Of a stretch of DNA of 9,701 bases, positions 1 to 6,595 are shown one piece after another. This stretch comes from Haloarculaceae archaeon (GTDB lineage Archaea; Halobacteriota; Halobacteria; Halobacteriales; Haloarculaceae). The notes under the pieces are model-generated. The model was not told the DNA's origin. It did no database searches and saw only the letters and a list, made by a program, of their open reading frames with translations. The translations under genes were made by a program, and so were the position numbers. The stretch's first letter is position 1; every line of letters starts with the position of its first letter. The stretch spans positions 1 to 9,701 of the forward strand of contig JAHENN010000205.1 of NCBI GenBank assembly GCA_018609665.1, written 5' to 3'.

Positions 1-1
1 C

Positions 2-418
2 GGCCGGCGGCTGTTGACCGTCCACTCGACGACCGCCGAGTACGTCGACCCGACGGCGGAGACGGCGACCATCTCCGTCGCGGCCGACGTCGAGAACGAC
101 AGTCCCGTCTCCGAGGCGACGATCCGGAACGTCGACTACGTCGTCGAGCTGGGCGACGCGACCCTTGCCGACCGGCGGGCGCCGGAGTCGTACACCCTCG
201 AGCCGGGCGAGCGCCGGACCGTCGAGTTCACGCTGACGCTGAACAACTCCCGGATGGCGGCGTGGTGGCCGGGCCACGTCCGCCGCGGCGAGCGGTCGAC
301 GCTGTCCCGGAACGTCACCGCGACCGTCGAGACCGACGGGGAGACCGAGCGGGTCGACCTGGAGTTCCTCTCGACGACCCGCCCCGTCGAGACGGACCTG
401 CTGGACGACCAGGATTAA
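2..418 (+). CDS. LEA type 2 (WHy/LEA-14-like) domain protein, C-terminal part
   Basis: The reading frame is open to the left edge (first codons read G-R-R-L-L-T-V-H), so only the C-terminal ~138 residues are present and the true start lies upstream; the TTG at 14 is probably internal. The visible part is a beta-rich, acidic domain with alternating hydrophobic strands, an L-E-P-G-E turn, and the segment NNSRMAAWWPGHVRRGE. A Trp-Trp pair followed by H-V-x-x-G-E is a pattern I associate with haloarchaeal LEA-14-like desiccation-related proteins of the water stress and hypersensitive response (WHy) type. Such proteins are usually membrane-tethered and extracytoplasmic, but the anchor, if any, lies outside the window. 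The stop (TAA 416-418) is 24 bp before the hydrolase gene on the same strand, and I see no convincing TATA box between them, so co-transcription is plausible. A CARDB-like Ig domain is the main alternative. The family call is moderate; the coding call is strong. Confidence 0.62.
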   Translation, partial: GRRLLTVHSTTAEYVDPTAETATISVAADVENDSPVSEATIRNVDYVVELGDATLADRRAPESYTLEPGERRTVEFTLTLNNSRMAAWWPGHVRRGERSTLSRNVTATVETDGETERVDLEFLSTTRPVETDLLDDQD

Positions 419-442
419 CGGTCGCCGGGCGCTATCGCCGGC

Positions 443-1228
443 ATGGACGCTCACCTGCTCGACAGGGGACGCATCCACGCCGACCTGAACTTCGCCCTCG
501 ACGGGACGGCCGTCGCGACCCACGACGACCCCAACCCGGACCTCGAGTACGCCGAGTTCGCGGTGTGGAACCTGCTGATCGACGGCCCCGAGGCGACGAT
601 CCTGTGGGACACCGGCTCCCACCCGGCCGCCGAGAGCCGCTGGCCTGCGCCGCTGTACCAGGCCTTCGCCCACCCCGACGCCGACGACCGGGACCTCGAG
701 ACCGCCCTCGGGGAGGCCGGCTACGCCGTCGACGACGTCGACTGCGTCGTCCAGTCGCACCTCCATCTGGACCACGCCGGCGGCCTCTACCACTTCGAGG
801 GGACCGACGTCCCGGTCTACGTCCACCGCCGGGAGCTGGCACACGCCTACCTCTCGGCGCGGACGGAGGCCGGCGGCGACGCCTACCTCGCCGGCGACTT
901 CGACCGCGAGCTGAACTGGCGGGTCGTCGACCGTCGACGCCGGCAGCTCGTCGACGGAATCGAACTGCTCCACGTGCCGGGGCACACGCCCGGACTGCTC
1001 GGCGCACACGTCGAGCGGGACGGCGAGGACCTGCTGGTCGCCGGCGACGCGGCGTTTCTGGCGGCCAACTACGAGGCCGAACGCTCGATGGGCGCCAGCC
1101 TGCTGTACGACTCCCGGGCGGCCGCCGACAGCGTCGCCTTCCTCAAGGACGTCGAGCGGCGCCACGACGCCCGCGTCCTCTACGGTCACGACCCCGAGCA
1201 GTTCGAGCGGCTGCACGGGTCGCTCTGA
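443..1228 (+). CDS. Metallo-beta-lactamase fold hydrolase, N-acyl homoserine lactonase-like
   Basis: This 261-residue protein belongs to the metallo-beta-lactamase superfamily. The signature SHLHLDHAGG gives H106, H108, D110 and H111; H181 lies in VPGHTPG, D202 in AGDAAF, and H249 in YGHD, so a complete dinuclear zinc site is present. Length and spacing match the AHL-lactonase (AiiA-like) branch better than glyoxalase II or RNase Z types: the N-terminal strand WNLLIDG...ILWDTG is typical. In AiiA the bridging Asp191 is followed three residues later by the catalytic-site Tyr194; here the equivalent position is Phe205, so lactonase chemistry may differ or the substrate may not be an acyl homoserine lactone. 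No signal peptide is seen, so it should be cytoplasmic. The start is ATG 443, 24 bp after the LEA-like gene, with no clear Shine-Dalgarno. It converges with the small membrane protein gene. Superfamily is certain; substrate is unknown. Confidence 0.9.
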   Translation: MDAHLLDRGRIHADLNFALDGTAVATHDDPNPDLEYAEFAVWNLLIDGPEATILWDTGSHPAAESRWPAPLYQAFAHPDADDRDLETALGEAGYAVDDVDCVVQSHLHLDHAGGLYHFEGTDVPVYVHRRELAHAYLSARTEAGGDAYLAGDFDRELNWRVVDRRRRQLVDGIELLHVPGHTPGLLGAHVERDGEDLLVAGDAAFLAANYEAERSMGASLLYDSRAAADSVAFLKDVERRHDARVLYGHDPEQFERLHGSL

Positions 1229-1281
1229 GGGGGTCGCCGGCAGCCGCGCCCGCGAACGCGGCGAGGCGGACGCCCGGCGGT

Positions 1282-1674
1282 TCAGCCGACGACCTCCGAG
1301 ACGAGGCCGGTCGCGGCGGCGACGACGAGCGGCCCCGTTATCGCCGGTGCCGGGGCCCCGAATCCGGCGACGACCACGAGATACGCCCCGCCGACGGCGA
1401 CGACCCCGACCGGGACCGCAACCCGGGCCGCGAGCCGCCGCGACCGTTCGGTCTGCGAGCGCGCGACCGCGTCGGCCAGCAGGACGCCGCCGACGGCGGC
1501 GACCAGGAGGGCGGCGACCGACAGGAACAGCGGGAAGAACAGCCCGTGGGGACCGAAGCGCGCCACGACCGGGAACGGCGGGTAGGCGACGACGACGCCG
1601 ACGAGCGCGAGCGCGACCAGCAGCCCACCGAGGTCGCCCGTCGGCACCGCCCGGCTTTCCTCTGCGTCGCTCAT
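1282..1674 (-). CDS. Small four-helix membrane protein of unknown function
   Basis: I chose ATG at 1674 (130 residues, starting MSDAEESRAV); an in-frame TTG at 1701 would add nine residues that look like translated leader. Four hydrophobic stretches are visible: about 14-32, 45-70, 83-104 and 109-128, joined by short loops with charged residues (SQTERSRR at 73-80 fits a cytoplasmic loop). There are no recognisable catalytic motifs and I do not recognise the family. It is the last gene in the leftward block, separated by 88 bp from the RecA-like gene, so it may be a distal operon member or have its own promoter; I could not find a confident TATA box. A 7-bp inverted repeat sits directly upstream of the ATG. 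It converges with the hydrolase gene across a 53-bp G+C-rich gap. The coding call rests on sensible hydrophobic segmentation and haloarchaeal codon use. Confidence 0.72.
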   Translation of the reverse strand: MSDAEESRAVPTGDLGGLLVALALVGVVVAYPPFPVVARFGPHGLFFPLFLSVAALLVAAVGGVLLADAVARSQTERSRRLAARVAVPVGVVAVGGAYLVVVAGFGAPAPAITGPLVVAAATGLVSEVVG

Positions 1675-1762
1675 GCCGAACGGAGGCCGACCGTTCGACA
1701 AGTGTCTTCTGGTGGACCCGCCGCCGTCGTGTGTGCCAGCGGCGCGGCGCCGTGGGCGGCGA

Positions 1763-2323
1763 CTACCGGTCGTGCCAGCCCTCGGGGGCGTCGTCGGTCG
1801 CGTCGGCGTCGACGCGGAGGCGGTCGCGCTCGAGGTCGATGCGGCCGTCGAACACCTGCGCGAAGGTGTGGACGGTCTGTTCCTCGTGGGCCGGCGGCGT
1901 CATCAGGAAGAGCCCGAGGCCGCCCTGCCGGCGGATGTGGGCGGTGAGGACGCTGAGGAAGCGGAAGACGGCGGCCTCGTCGGCGTAGTACAGCAGCGTG
2001 GTCACGGAGTCGACGACGAGCGTCGGCTCCTCGACGGAGCGGAGGAACTCCGAGACGGGCATCGAGACGCCGGTGAGGTCGGCCGGCGAGGCGATGCTGC
2101 CGGTGCCGCCGGACTCCGTCGGCGAGCAGTCGACGACGGAGGAGACGTTCGACAGCGCCGCCCGGGGGAGCCGCTCGAGGCCCTGCCGGCCGGCGACCAG
2201 AAGCGTCTCGCCGTCGCGGCTGCCGCCGACGGCGTCGACGAACGGCGTCGTCCCGGCCAGCGGCGGCGCGTACACGACGTAGCTGCCTCCCACGTCTGCG
2301 AACCACTCGTCGACGTCTGCCAC
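1763..2323 (-). CDS. RecA/KaiC-like protein without Walker A (haloarchaeal DUF7504-like)
   Basis: This 186-residue protein has the layout of the degenerate RecA/KaiC-type proteins common in haloarchaea (DUF7504-like). The N-terminal segment where a Walker A loop would be expected (VVYAPPLAGTTPF, about 16-28) lacks the G-K-S/T motif. The next landmarks match the family: VVDCSPT (63-69), SPADLTGVSMPVSEFL (79-94), the Walker B-like strand TLVVDSVTTLLYY (101-113), VFRFLSVLTAHI (119-130), and FDGRIDLE (158-165). It should be soluble. Without a P-loop, ATP hydrolysis is unlikely; a regulatory or scaffolding role is an inference. The start is GTG at 2323, 8 bp after the stop of the RND transporter (TAA 2334-2332), so it is almost certainly translated from the same mRNA. 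The acidic C-terminal tail (VDADATDDAPEGWHDR) is typical of halophiles. Confidence 0.8.
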   Translation of the reverse strand: MADVDEWFADVGGSYVVYAPPLAGTTPFVDAVGGSRDGETLLVAGRQGLERLPRAALSNVSSVVDCSPTESGGTGSIASPADLTGVSMPVSEFLRSVEEPTLVVDSVTTLLYYADEAAVFRFLSVLTAHIRRQGGLGLFLMTPPAHEEQTVHTFAQVFDGRIDLERDRLRVDADATDDAPEGWHDR

Positions 2324-2331
2324 GCCGGACG

Positions 2332-4821
2332 TTACACCCCCCGGTCAAAAGCCGTTTCGACCTCCTCGCCGGCCGTTACCCGCGCCCACAGCACCAGCAC
2401 CGACGGCAGGACGAACAGCGACGCCAGGTATGCGTAGAAGACGCTCAGCGCCGTCAGCACCCCGAACTGGCCGATGGCAGGGAACAGCGACAGCACGAGC
2501 ACGCCGATGCCGGAGACCGTCGTGAGCATGCTGCCGGTGAGCGCGCCGCCGGTGCCGGCGACCGTCCGGTCGACGGCCTCGTACAGTTCGACGCCCTTGT
2601 CGACGTACTCGTCGGCGAAGCGGTGGGTGATGTGGACCGAGTAGTCGATGCCGAGCCCGATGGTGATGGCGAGGATGGTCGCGGTGAAGGCGTTGAACGA
2701 CAGCCCCAGCAGCCGCATCGAGGCGGCGAGCAGACAGACCGTCACGAGGATGGGGACGACGTTGGCGACGCCGAGCGAGGCCCGCCCCAGCAGGAGCCGG
2801 TAGGCGACGAGCAGGAACAGCGCCGCCCCGACGAGCGCGACGGCGAGGCTGACCAGCGCCGACCGGAGGATGACCGAGGAGACGGCCTCGAAGACGACGG
2901 TCTGGCCGGTGGCCGTCGCCTCGAACCGCTGGGCATCGGCCAGCGTCCGCGCCGCGTCGGTCACCGCCGCCTGGCTCGCGTCGGCCTTCACCGTGTAGAC
3001 GACGCGCGTGCTCCGGCGGTTCTCCGTCATGTACCGTGCGGCGCGGTCGCCGGCCGGCGAGTCGAACAGCGCGTCGTAGACGTCCGGGAGATTCCGGTCC
3101 GGAATCCCGTCGCCGTCGGCGTCGTTGCGGGCGACGAGCCGGCCGAACTCGGGGTCGCGGGCCGCGTAATCGCGGATGACGGTGACGACGCTCGTCGCCT
3201 CGGCCTGGCGGTCGTCGGCGACGACCGCCGCCGGCGGGTTCCGGCCGGCGCGGTCCAGCGACTCCAGCGCCGAGGCCCGCTCCATGGGCCCCTCGACGTA
3301 CACCGTCACGGTGTCGGACTGGCCGGCCTCAAAGTTCGTCTCCAGGAACGCGAGCGTCGCCGACACCCGGTAGTCGCCGGGAGCGAACGGCTCCGGCAGC
3401 GCGTCGTAGTAGTCCGGCCGGTCGGACGGCGGCAGGAAGTCATCGTTGTCGAAGCTGGTGTCGACGCCGGTCGCGTAGCCGGCGGCGCCGCCGCTGACGA
3501 CCAGCAGCGCGACGACGAACAGCAGCGGCGCGGTCTCGGCGATCCGGCTGCCGGACCGCTGGAACCGCCCGAGCGCCGACTCGCCGGCGCCGAGCGGCGT
3601 CGTCCCGAACGTCGGAATCGGGTAGCGGGCGCGGGCGCGGTCCAGCAGCACCTTCGCCGCCGGCAGGAACACCCCGAAAATGGCGAAGGTGAAGAGGATG
3701 CCGACGGCGGCGACGGTGCCGAACTCCCGGATGGGCGGCAGCTCGCTGGCTAGGTTCGCCCCGAAGCCGATGACGGTCGTCCCGGCGACGATGAGGAAGG
3801 CAATAAGTACCTGGTCGGTGGTCGCGGTCATCGACGCGGCGATGCCGCGGCCCTCGGCTCGCTCCTCGCGGTAGCGGTTGACGGCGTGGATGCCGAAGTC
3901 GATGCCGACCGCAAGCAGCAGCGGCGGCACCGTGATGAGCACCTGGCTGAACGGGATGCCGGCCAGCCCCATGAAGCCGAACGTCCAGACCAGCGCCATC
4001 CCGAGGGAGACGACGCCGAGCAGCAGGTCCGCGGGGTCGCGGTACGCCACCGAGAGGAACAGCGCGATGAGCAGCACCGCCGCCGGGACGACGATGGCGA
4101 GGGTGTCACCGATGACGGCGGCGAACTCCGCGGAGATGACGCCGGCGCCGAACACCGTGATGTCGCCGCCGGTGGCGTCGGCGACGGCGGCGACCTCCGC
4201 CTGGATGGGCGTCAGCGGGCTGGAGCCGCCCTGGCCGGCCGTCCCGGAGACGCCGGCGGGCAGCTCGTGGGTGACGACGCCGATCGTCGCCGACGCCGAC
4301 GCCGACTCCCGGTTGTAGTCCGACGACACCAGCTCCGAGAACCGGGGGTTGGCGTCGTCGGCCGCCCGGACCGCCCGGCGTATCTCGGCGTCGGTCGCCC
4401 CCTCGACGGCGCGCCGCTGTGCCGGCAGGCTCTCGGCGCCGGGCTCGAGCTGGCGGGCGACGATGCGGGCGGCGCTGGAGGTGCTCTCGACGCGCAGCCC
4501 CGGCCGGTCGACCAGCCGCTCCTGCAGCGCCAGCATCCGGAGCAGCGCCGGCCGCGAGAGGACGTTCCCGCCGCGCTGGATGAGCTGGGTGCTGCCCGTG
4601 TCCGCCGCGAACGTCGGCGTGAACTTCGCGTTGACCTCGTCGAGTGCCTCCTGGGCGGGGAGGTCCTGGGCGAACTGCTGGGTGCCGGCGGTGGTCGAGA
4701 TGCTCCCCAGGCCGGCGCCGAACAGCACGGTCACGAGCAGGAACGCGACGACGACGGTCCCCGGCCGGCCGGTGATGTAGCCGTCGACGGCGTCGACGTA
4801 CGGCTGGTAGTCGAACGGCAT
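2332..4821 (-). CDS. RND superfamily transporter, MMPL/HAE3-like
   Basis: This 829-residue integral membrane protein has the duplicated RND layout: TM1 (~21-42), a large extracytoplasmic loop (~43-237), TM2-TM6 (~238-393), then TM7 (~431-452), a second loop (~453-647) and TM8-TM12 (~648-815). The paired TM4 and TM10 motifs GIDFGIHAVNRYREE (D308) and GIDYSVHITHRFADE (D726) are characteristic of MMPL/HAE3-type proteins, in which such Asp residues relay protons. It is shorter than bacterial HAE1 pumps (~1,030 residues), matching archaeal and MmpL-type members. Substrate is unknown; lipids, hydrophobic drugs or pigments are possible. Loop 2 contains a calcium-loop-like DxDxDGxxD at 567-575. The ATG (4821-4819) directly follows the TAG (4824-4822) of the Ig-domain gene, so the two are translationally linked. 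The RecA-like gene starts 8 bp downstream. The divergent TetR probably controls it. Confidence 0.93.
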   Translation of the reverse strand: MPFDYQPYVDAVDGYITGRPGTVVVAFLLVTVLFGAGLGSISTTAGTQQFAQDLPAQEALDEVNAKFTPTFAADTGSTQLIQRGGNVLSRPALLRMLALQERLVDRPGLRVESTSSAARIVARQLEPGAESLPAQRRAVEGATDAEIRRAVRAADDANPRFSELVSSDYNRESASASATIGVVTHELPAGVSGTAGQGGSSPLTPIQAEVAAVADATGGDITVFGAGVISAEFAAVIGDTLAIVVPAAVLLIALFLSVAYRDPADLLLGVVSLGMALVWTFGFMGLAGIPFSQVLITVPPLLLAVGIDFGIHAVNRYREERAEGRGIAASMTATTDQVLIAFLIVAGTTVIGFGANLASELPPIREFGTVAAVGILFTFAIFGVFLPAAKVLLDRARARYPIPTFGTTPLGAGESALGRFQRSGSRIAETAPLLFVVALLVVSGGAAGYATGVDTSFDNDDFLPPSDRPDYYDALPEPFAPGDYRVSATLAFLETNFEAGQSDTVTVYVEGPMERASALESLDRAGRNPPAAVVADDRQAEATSVVTVIRDYAARDPEFGRLVARNDADGDGIPDRNLPDVYDALFDSPAGDRAARYMTENRRSTRVVYTVKADASQAAVTDAARTLADAQRFEATATGQTVVFEAVSSVILRSALVSLAVALVGAALFLLVAYRLLLGRASLGVANVVPILVTVCLLAASMRLLGLSFNAFTATILAITIGLGIDYSVHITHRFADEYVDKGVELYEAVDRTVAGTGGALTGSMLTTVSGIGVLVLSLFPAIGQFGVLTALSVFYAYLASLFVLPSVLVLWARVTAGEEVETAFDRGV

Positions 4822-6411
4822 CTATCGCCGCCGGAACAGGGCGGCGGCCGGCAGGAGCAGGGCGACGACCGCCAGCGCCCCGAGCGGGACCACCGAGAGG
4901 AGGCCGCCGTCGCCAGCCGTAACCGTGACCGGCCGCCGGTAGCTCTCCGACAGGCGGGTCTCGCCGTCGGCGTCGACGTACTGGAAGTCGACGGCCACCG
5001 GGTACGCCTTCGCCAGGGCGTCGCCGCCGGCGCTGACGCGGAACGGGACCGCGACGGTCTCGCCGGAATCGAGGGCGGCGACGTACGCCTCGTCGTCGGC
5101 GGCAGACAGCGGGCTCGAGGCGAACAGCTTCGCCGAGACGTCCGTCACCCGCTCGTCGCGCTGGTTCGTCACCGAGAGCACGACCCGGGCGCCGCCGCCG
5201 GCGGTCACCGTCGCGTCCCGCGTCTCGACGGCGAAGGCGTCGCGGCTCTCCTGTACCTCGACGCCGAACCGGACCGGGTCGACGCTCCGGGTGCCGTCGT
5301 CTTCGTACTCCGTCTCGAGGGTGAACTGCCGGCTGCCCGCGCGGGCGGCGTCGGCCACCTCGACGTCGAAGTCGACGGTCGTCGACTCGCCGGCCGCGAG
5401 GTCGCCGACGGCCGTCTCCGGCTCGAGAACCTCGACGTTCGACGACGGCGGCCGGAGCCGCACGACCGCGTTCGACAGCGCCGTCGGCCCGTCGTTGCGG
5501 ACCGTCACCTCGAGTCGGCCCTCCTCGGAGACCCGCAGCGACGAGGCGACGTCGTCGACGGCCACCGACGCCTCGGGGCGCGGCGTCAGCGCCAGCGACA
5601 GGTTGCCCTCGGCGCCGGCCAGGCCGTCGGCGTCGTCGTACGCGACCGTCGCCGAGGCGGGGAACGCCCGGACGGTCGCGCCGTCGGCGGCCTCGACGTC
5701 GTACCGCGTCGTCGCCGTCTCCCCGGCACCGAGCCGGCCGACCGCCGCCCGGGCGCTCGAGGCCCCGCCGACCGTCACCTGCCGGCTCCCCGACTCGACG
5801 GTCACCGTGACGTCGTCGGCGGGTTCGGTGCCGACGTTCGTCACCGCGACGGTCGCGGTCCCCGAGCCGCCGACGCCGACGTCCGTCTCGACGGTCCGGG
5901 CCTCGAACCGCGGGCCTTCCTCGACGACCACGTCGACGGTCCGGGTGACCGTCTCCGTCCGCTCGTTCGTCTGCTCGAAGAACGTGAACACCCGGTCGGT
6001 GTAGGAGTACGACAGCTCGACGTCGAGTTGATACGTGCCCGGCTCGACGCCGTCCGGCACCTCGACGGCAAGGGTCGCCGACCCCGGCCGGCTCTCGGTG
6101 ACGGAACCGATGGCCTGCCGGCCGCTCCGGACGGTCAGCGGCGTCCCGTCGGCGTCGGCCTCGAGTTCGACGCTCCGGGCGGTCGTCACCGCGCCCCGGG
6201 CCGGCGGGACGCCCGTCGTGACCTCCCCGTCGTTCGTCACCTGCAGCCGCAGCGAGGCGCGCTCGCCGGGCGGGACCGTCGGCGACGGCGCCAGCACGTC
6301 GAGGCTCGGCTCGCCGCCGTAGCCGCTCTGGCCGCTCTGTGCGGCGACGGCCCCGGCGAGGGAGCCGACCGAGACCACCACCACGACCGCGAGGACGGCG
6401 CTACGACGCAT
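4822..6411 (-). CDS. Secreted multi-Ig (CARDB/NEW3-like, COG1361-type) membrane-anchored protein
   Basis: This 529-residue protein has a Sec-type signal peptide (MRRSAVLAVVVVVSVGSLAG, cleavage near AVAAQ at ~24-25), an acidic extracytoplasmic body, and a single C-terminal membrane segment (~503-526) ending in RRR, so the body faces outward. The body shows about four Ig-like repeats: each has a strand ending in V-T-N or V-R-N (LQVTNDGE 56-63, VAVTNVGT 188-195, VTVRNDGP 302-309, LSVTNQRD 412-419), and three continue to a turn of the type L-x-A/S-G-E-T/S (227-232, 338-343, 447-452). This is the pattern of CARDB/NEW3 (COG1361 'S-layer domain') proteins. Stop and next start are contiguous (TAGATG) with the RND transporter, which suggests a stoichiometric partner, perhaps an adaptor between pump and S-layer (inference). 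The start is ATG 6411: no other in-frame start exists before a stop at 6496-6498. A 31-codon upstream ORF overlaps its first codons. Confidence 0.88.
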   Translation of the reverse strand: MRRSAVLAVVVVVSVGSLAGAVAAQSGQSGYGGEPSLDVLAPSPTVPPGERASLRLQVTNDGEVTTGVPPARGAVTTARSVELEADADGTPLTVRSGRQAIGSVTESRPGSATLAVEVPDGVEPGTYQLDVELSYSYTDRVFTFFEQTNERTETVTRTVDVVVEEGPRFEARTVETDVGVGGSGTATVAVTNVGTEPADDVTVTVESGSRQVTVGGASSARAAVGRLGAGETATTRYDVEAADGATVRAFPASATVAYDDADGLAGAEGNLSLALTPRPEASVAVDDVASSLRVSEEGRLEVTVRNDGPTALSNAVVRLRPPSSNVEVLEPETAVGDLAAGESTTVDFDVEVADAARAGSRQFTLETEYEDDGTRSVDPVRFGVEVQESRDAFAVETRDATVTAGGGARVVLSVTNQRDERVTDVSAKLFASSPLSAADDEAYVAALDSGETVAVPFRVSAGGDALAKAYPVAVDFQYVDADGETRLSESYRRPVTVTAGDGGLLSVVPLGALAVVALLLPAAALFRRR

Positions 6412-6496
6412 CCGACGCCTCCGGCCGTGCCCTCGACCGGCGGCCGTCCGGCGCGTCGGTCCGGCCGCGGGGACGGGCTGCGAGAGGAGTTTCCAT
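6401..6496 (-). CDS. Possible 31-codon upstream ORF, leaderless, overlapping the Ig-domain gene
   Basis: An ATG at 6496-6494 opens a 31-codon frame ending at TAG 6403-6401, so it overlaps the start of the Ig-domain gene (6411) by 11 nt in another frame. Its ATG lies about 27 bp downstream of the centre of the candidate minus-strand TATA box (6520-6527), where transcription would be expected to begin; a leaderless mRNA would therefore present this ATG first. The peptide (METPLAARPRGRTDAPDGRR...) is rich in Arg and not acidic, unlike normal haloarchaeal proteins, so it is more likely a regulatory uORF or a chance frame than a functional protein. Haloarchaea do translate leaderless mRNAs efficiently, so ribosomes terminating at 6401 could re-initiate at 6411. 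There is no evidence of conservation. Confidence 0.3.
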   Translation of the reverse strand: METPLAARPRGRTDAPDGRRSRARPEASDAS

Positions 6497-6517
6497 CAAA
6501 CGAAACGAGGGCTCACG

Positions 6518-6526
6518 AATAGATAA
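6518..6526 (+). promoter_or_regulatory. TATA-like box for tetR (same AT-rich box, plus strand)
   Basis: Read on the plus strand the same box is AATAGATAA. Transcription would be expected to start near 6549-6551, just before ATG 6555, and the palindrome at 6534-6551 would lie between TATA and start site. Repressor bound there should block tetR transcription, the usual autorepression design. The match to an archaeal TATA consensus is weaker than for the minus strand. Confidence 0.42.
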
Positions 6527-6527
6527 A
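6520..6527 (-). promoter_or_regulatory. TATA box for the Ig-domain/RND operon
   Basis: On the minus strand this reads TTTATCTA, preceded by the A-rich AACAAAGAG as a possible BRE. It is the only AT-rich box in the 181-bp gap upstream of the Ig-domain gene. The expected transcription start, 26-27 bp downstream, is near 6497, giving either a leaderless uORF at 6496 or an ~85-nt leader to the main gene. The palindromic operator begins 6 bp upstream of this box, over the BRE. Confidence 0.6.
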
Positions 6528-6533
6528 CTCTTT

Positions 6534-6551
6534 GTTCACGAGTTCGTGAAC
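6534..6551. promoter_or_regulatory. Probable TetR operator, perfect 8-2-8 palindrome
   Basis: The sequence GTTCACGA-GT-TCGTGAAC is a perfect inverted repeat of 8 bp with a 2-bp centre. Size and symmetry suit a TetR-family dimer. It lies in the intergenic region between tetR and the divergent Ig-domain/RND operon, downstream of the tetR TATA box and over the BRE side of the operon promoter, so one site could repress both. An extra half-site TCACGA (6513-6518) repeats the left arm's core 23 bp upstream, about two helical turns away, and lies between the operon TATA box and its expected start. Confidence 0.72.
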
Positions 6552-6554
6552 CGG

Positions 6555-6566
6555 ATGTGGCGATGA
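6555..6566 (+). CDS. Three-codon upstream mini-ORF ahead of tetR
   Basis: ATG-TGG-CGA-TGA, the first ATG after the expected tetR transcription start. Its TGA overlaps the next ATG (6563) as ATGA. It is listed because it is part of a chain of overlapping starts and stops leading to the tetR start; it encodes no functional peptide, and whether it is translated is unknown. Confidence 0.25.
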   Translation: MWR

Positions 6567-6595
6567 CTTCGACCGCCGACGGGGGGACAGCGTGA
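6563..6595 (+). CDS. Ten-codon leader ORF overlapping the tetR start
   Basis: ATG 6563 opens a 10-codon frame (MTSTADGGTA) whose TGA (6593-6595) overlaps the tetR GTG start (6592-6594) as GTGA. A 4-nt overlap is the classic geometry for translational coupling, so tetR translation may depend on ribosomes reading this leader. A G-run (6581-6586) 5 nt before the GTG could also serve as a weak Shine-Dalgarno. The peptide itself has no recognisable features. Confidence 0.33.
   Translation: MTSTADGGTA

Noticed and set aside
14..16. TTG as a start codon for the first gene
   Set aside because: The frame remains open to the window edge with sensible residues upstream, so the gene most likely begins outside the window.
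1229..1281. G+C-rich gap between the convergent hydrolase and small membrane protein genes, examined for a bidirectional terminator
   Set aside because: Short GCG/CGC pairings exist but there is no clear stem with a T-run on either side.
262..1947. 561-codon open frame on the plus strand
   Set aside because: It overlaps the hydrolase in another frame and runs antisense to two leftward genes. The product is almost entirely Arg/Pro/Gly, typical of a G+C-driven shadow.
2623..3753. 376-codon plus-strand frame antisense to the RND gene
   Set aside because: Composition-driven shadow with no domain signature; the opposite strand encodes a full RND topology.
3886..6522. 878-codon open frame on the plus strand
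   Set aside because: It lies antisense to the RND and Ig-domain genes, which have clear family motifs, signal peptide and membrane segments. Its translation is a low-complexity run of Arg, Asp, Gly and Glu, as expected for a shadow frame in ~70% G+C DNA.
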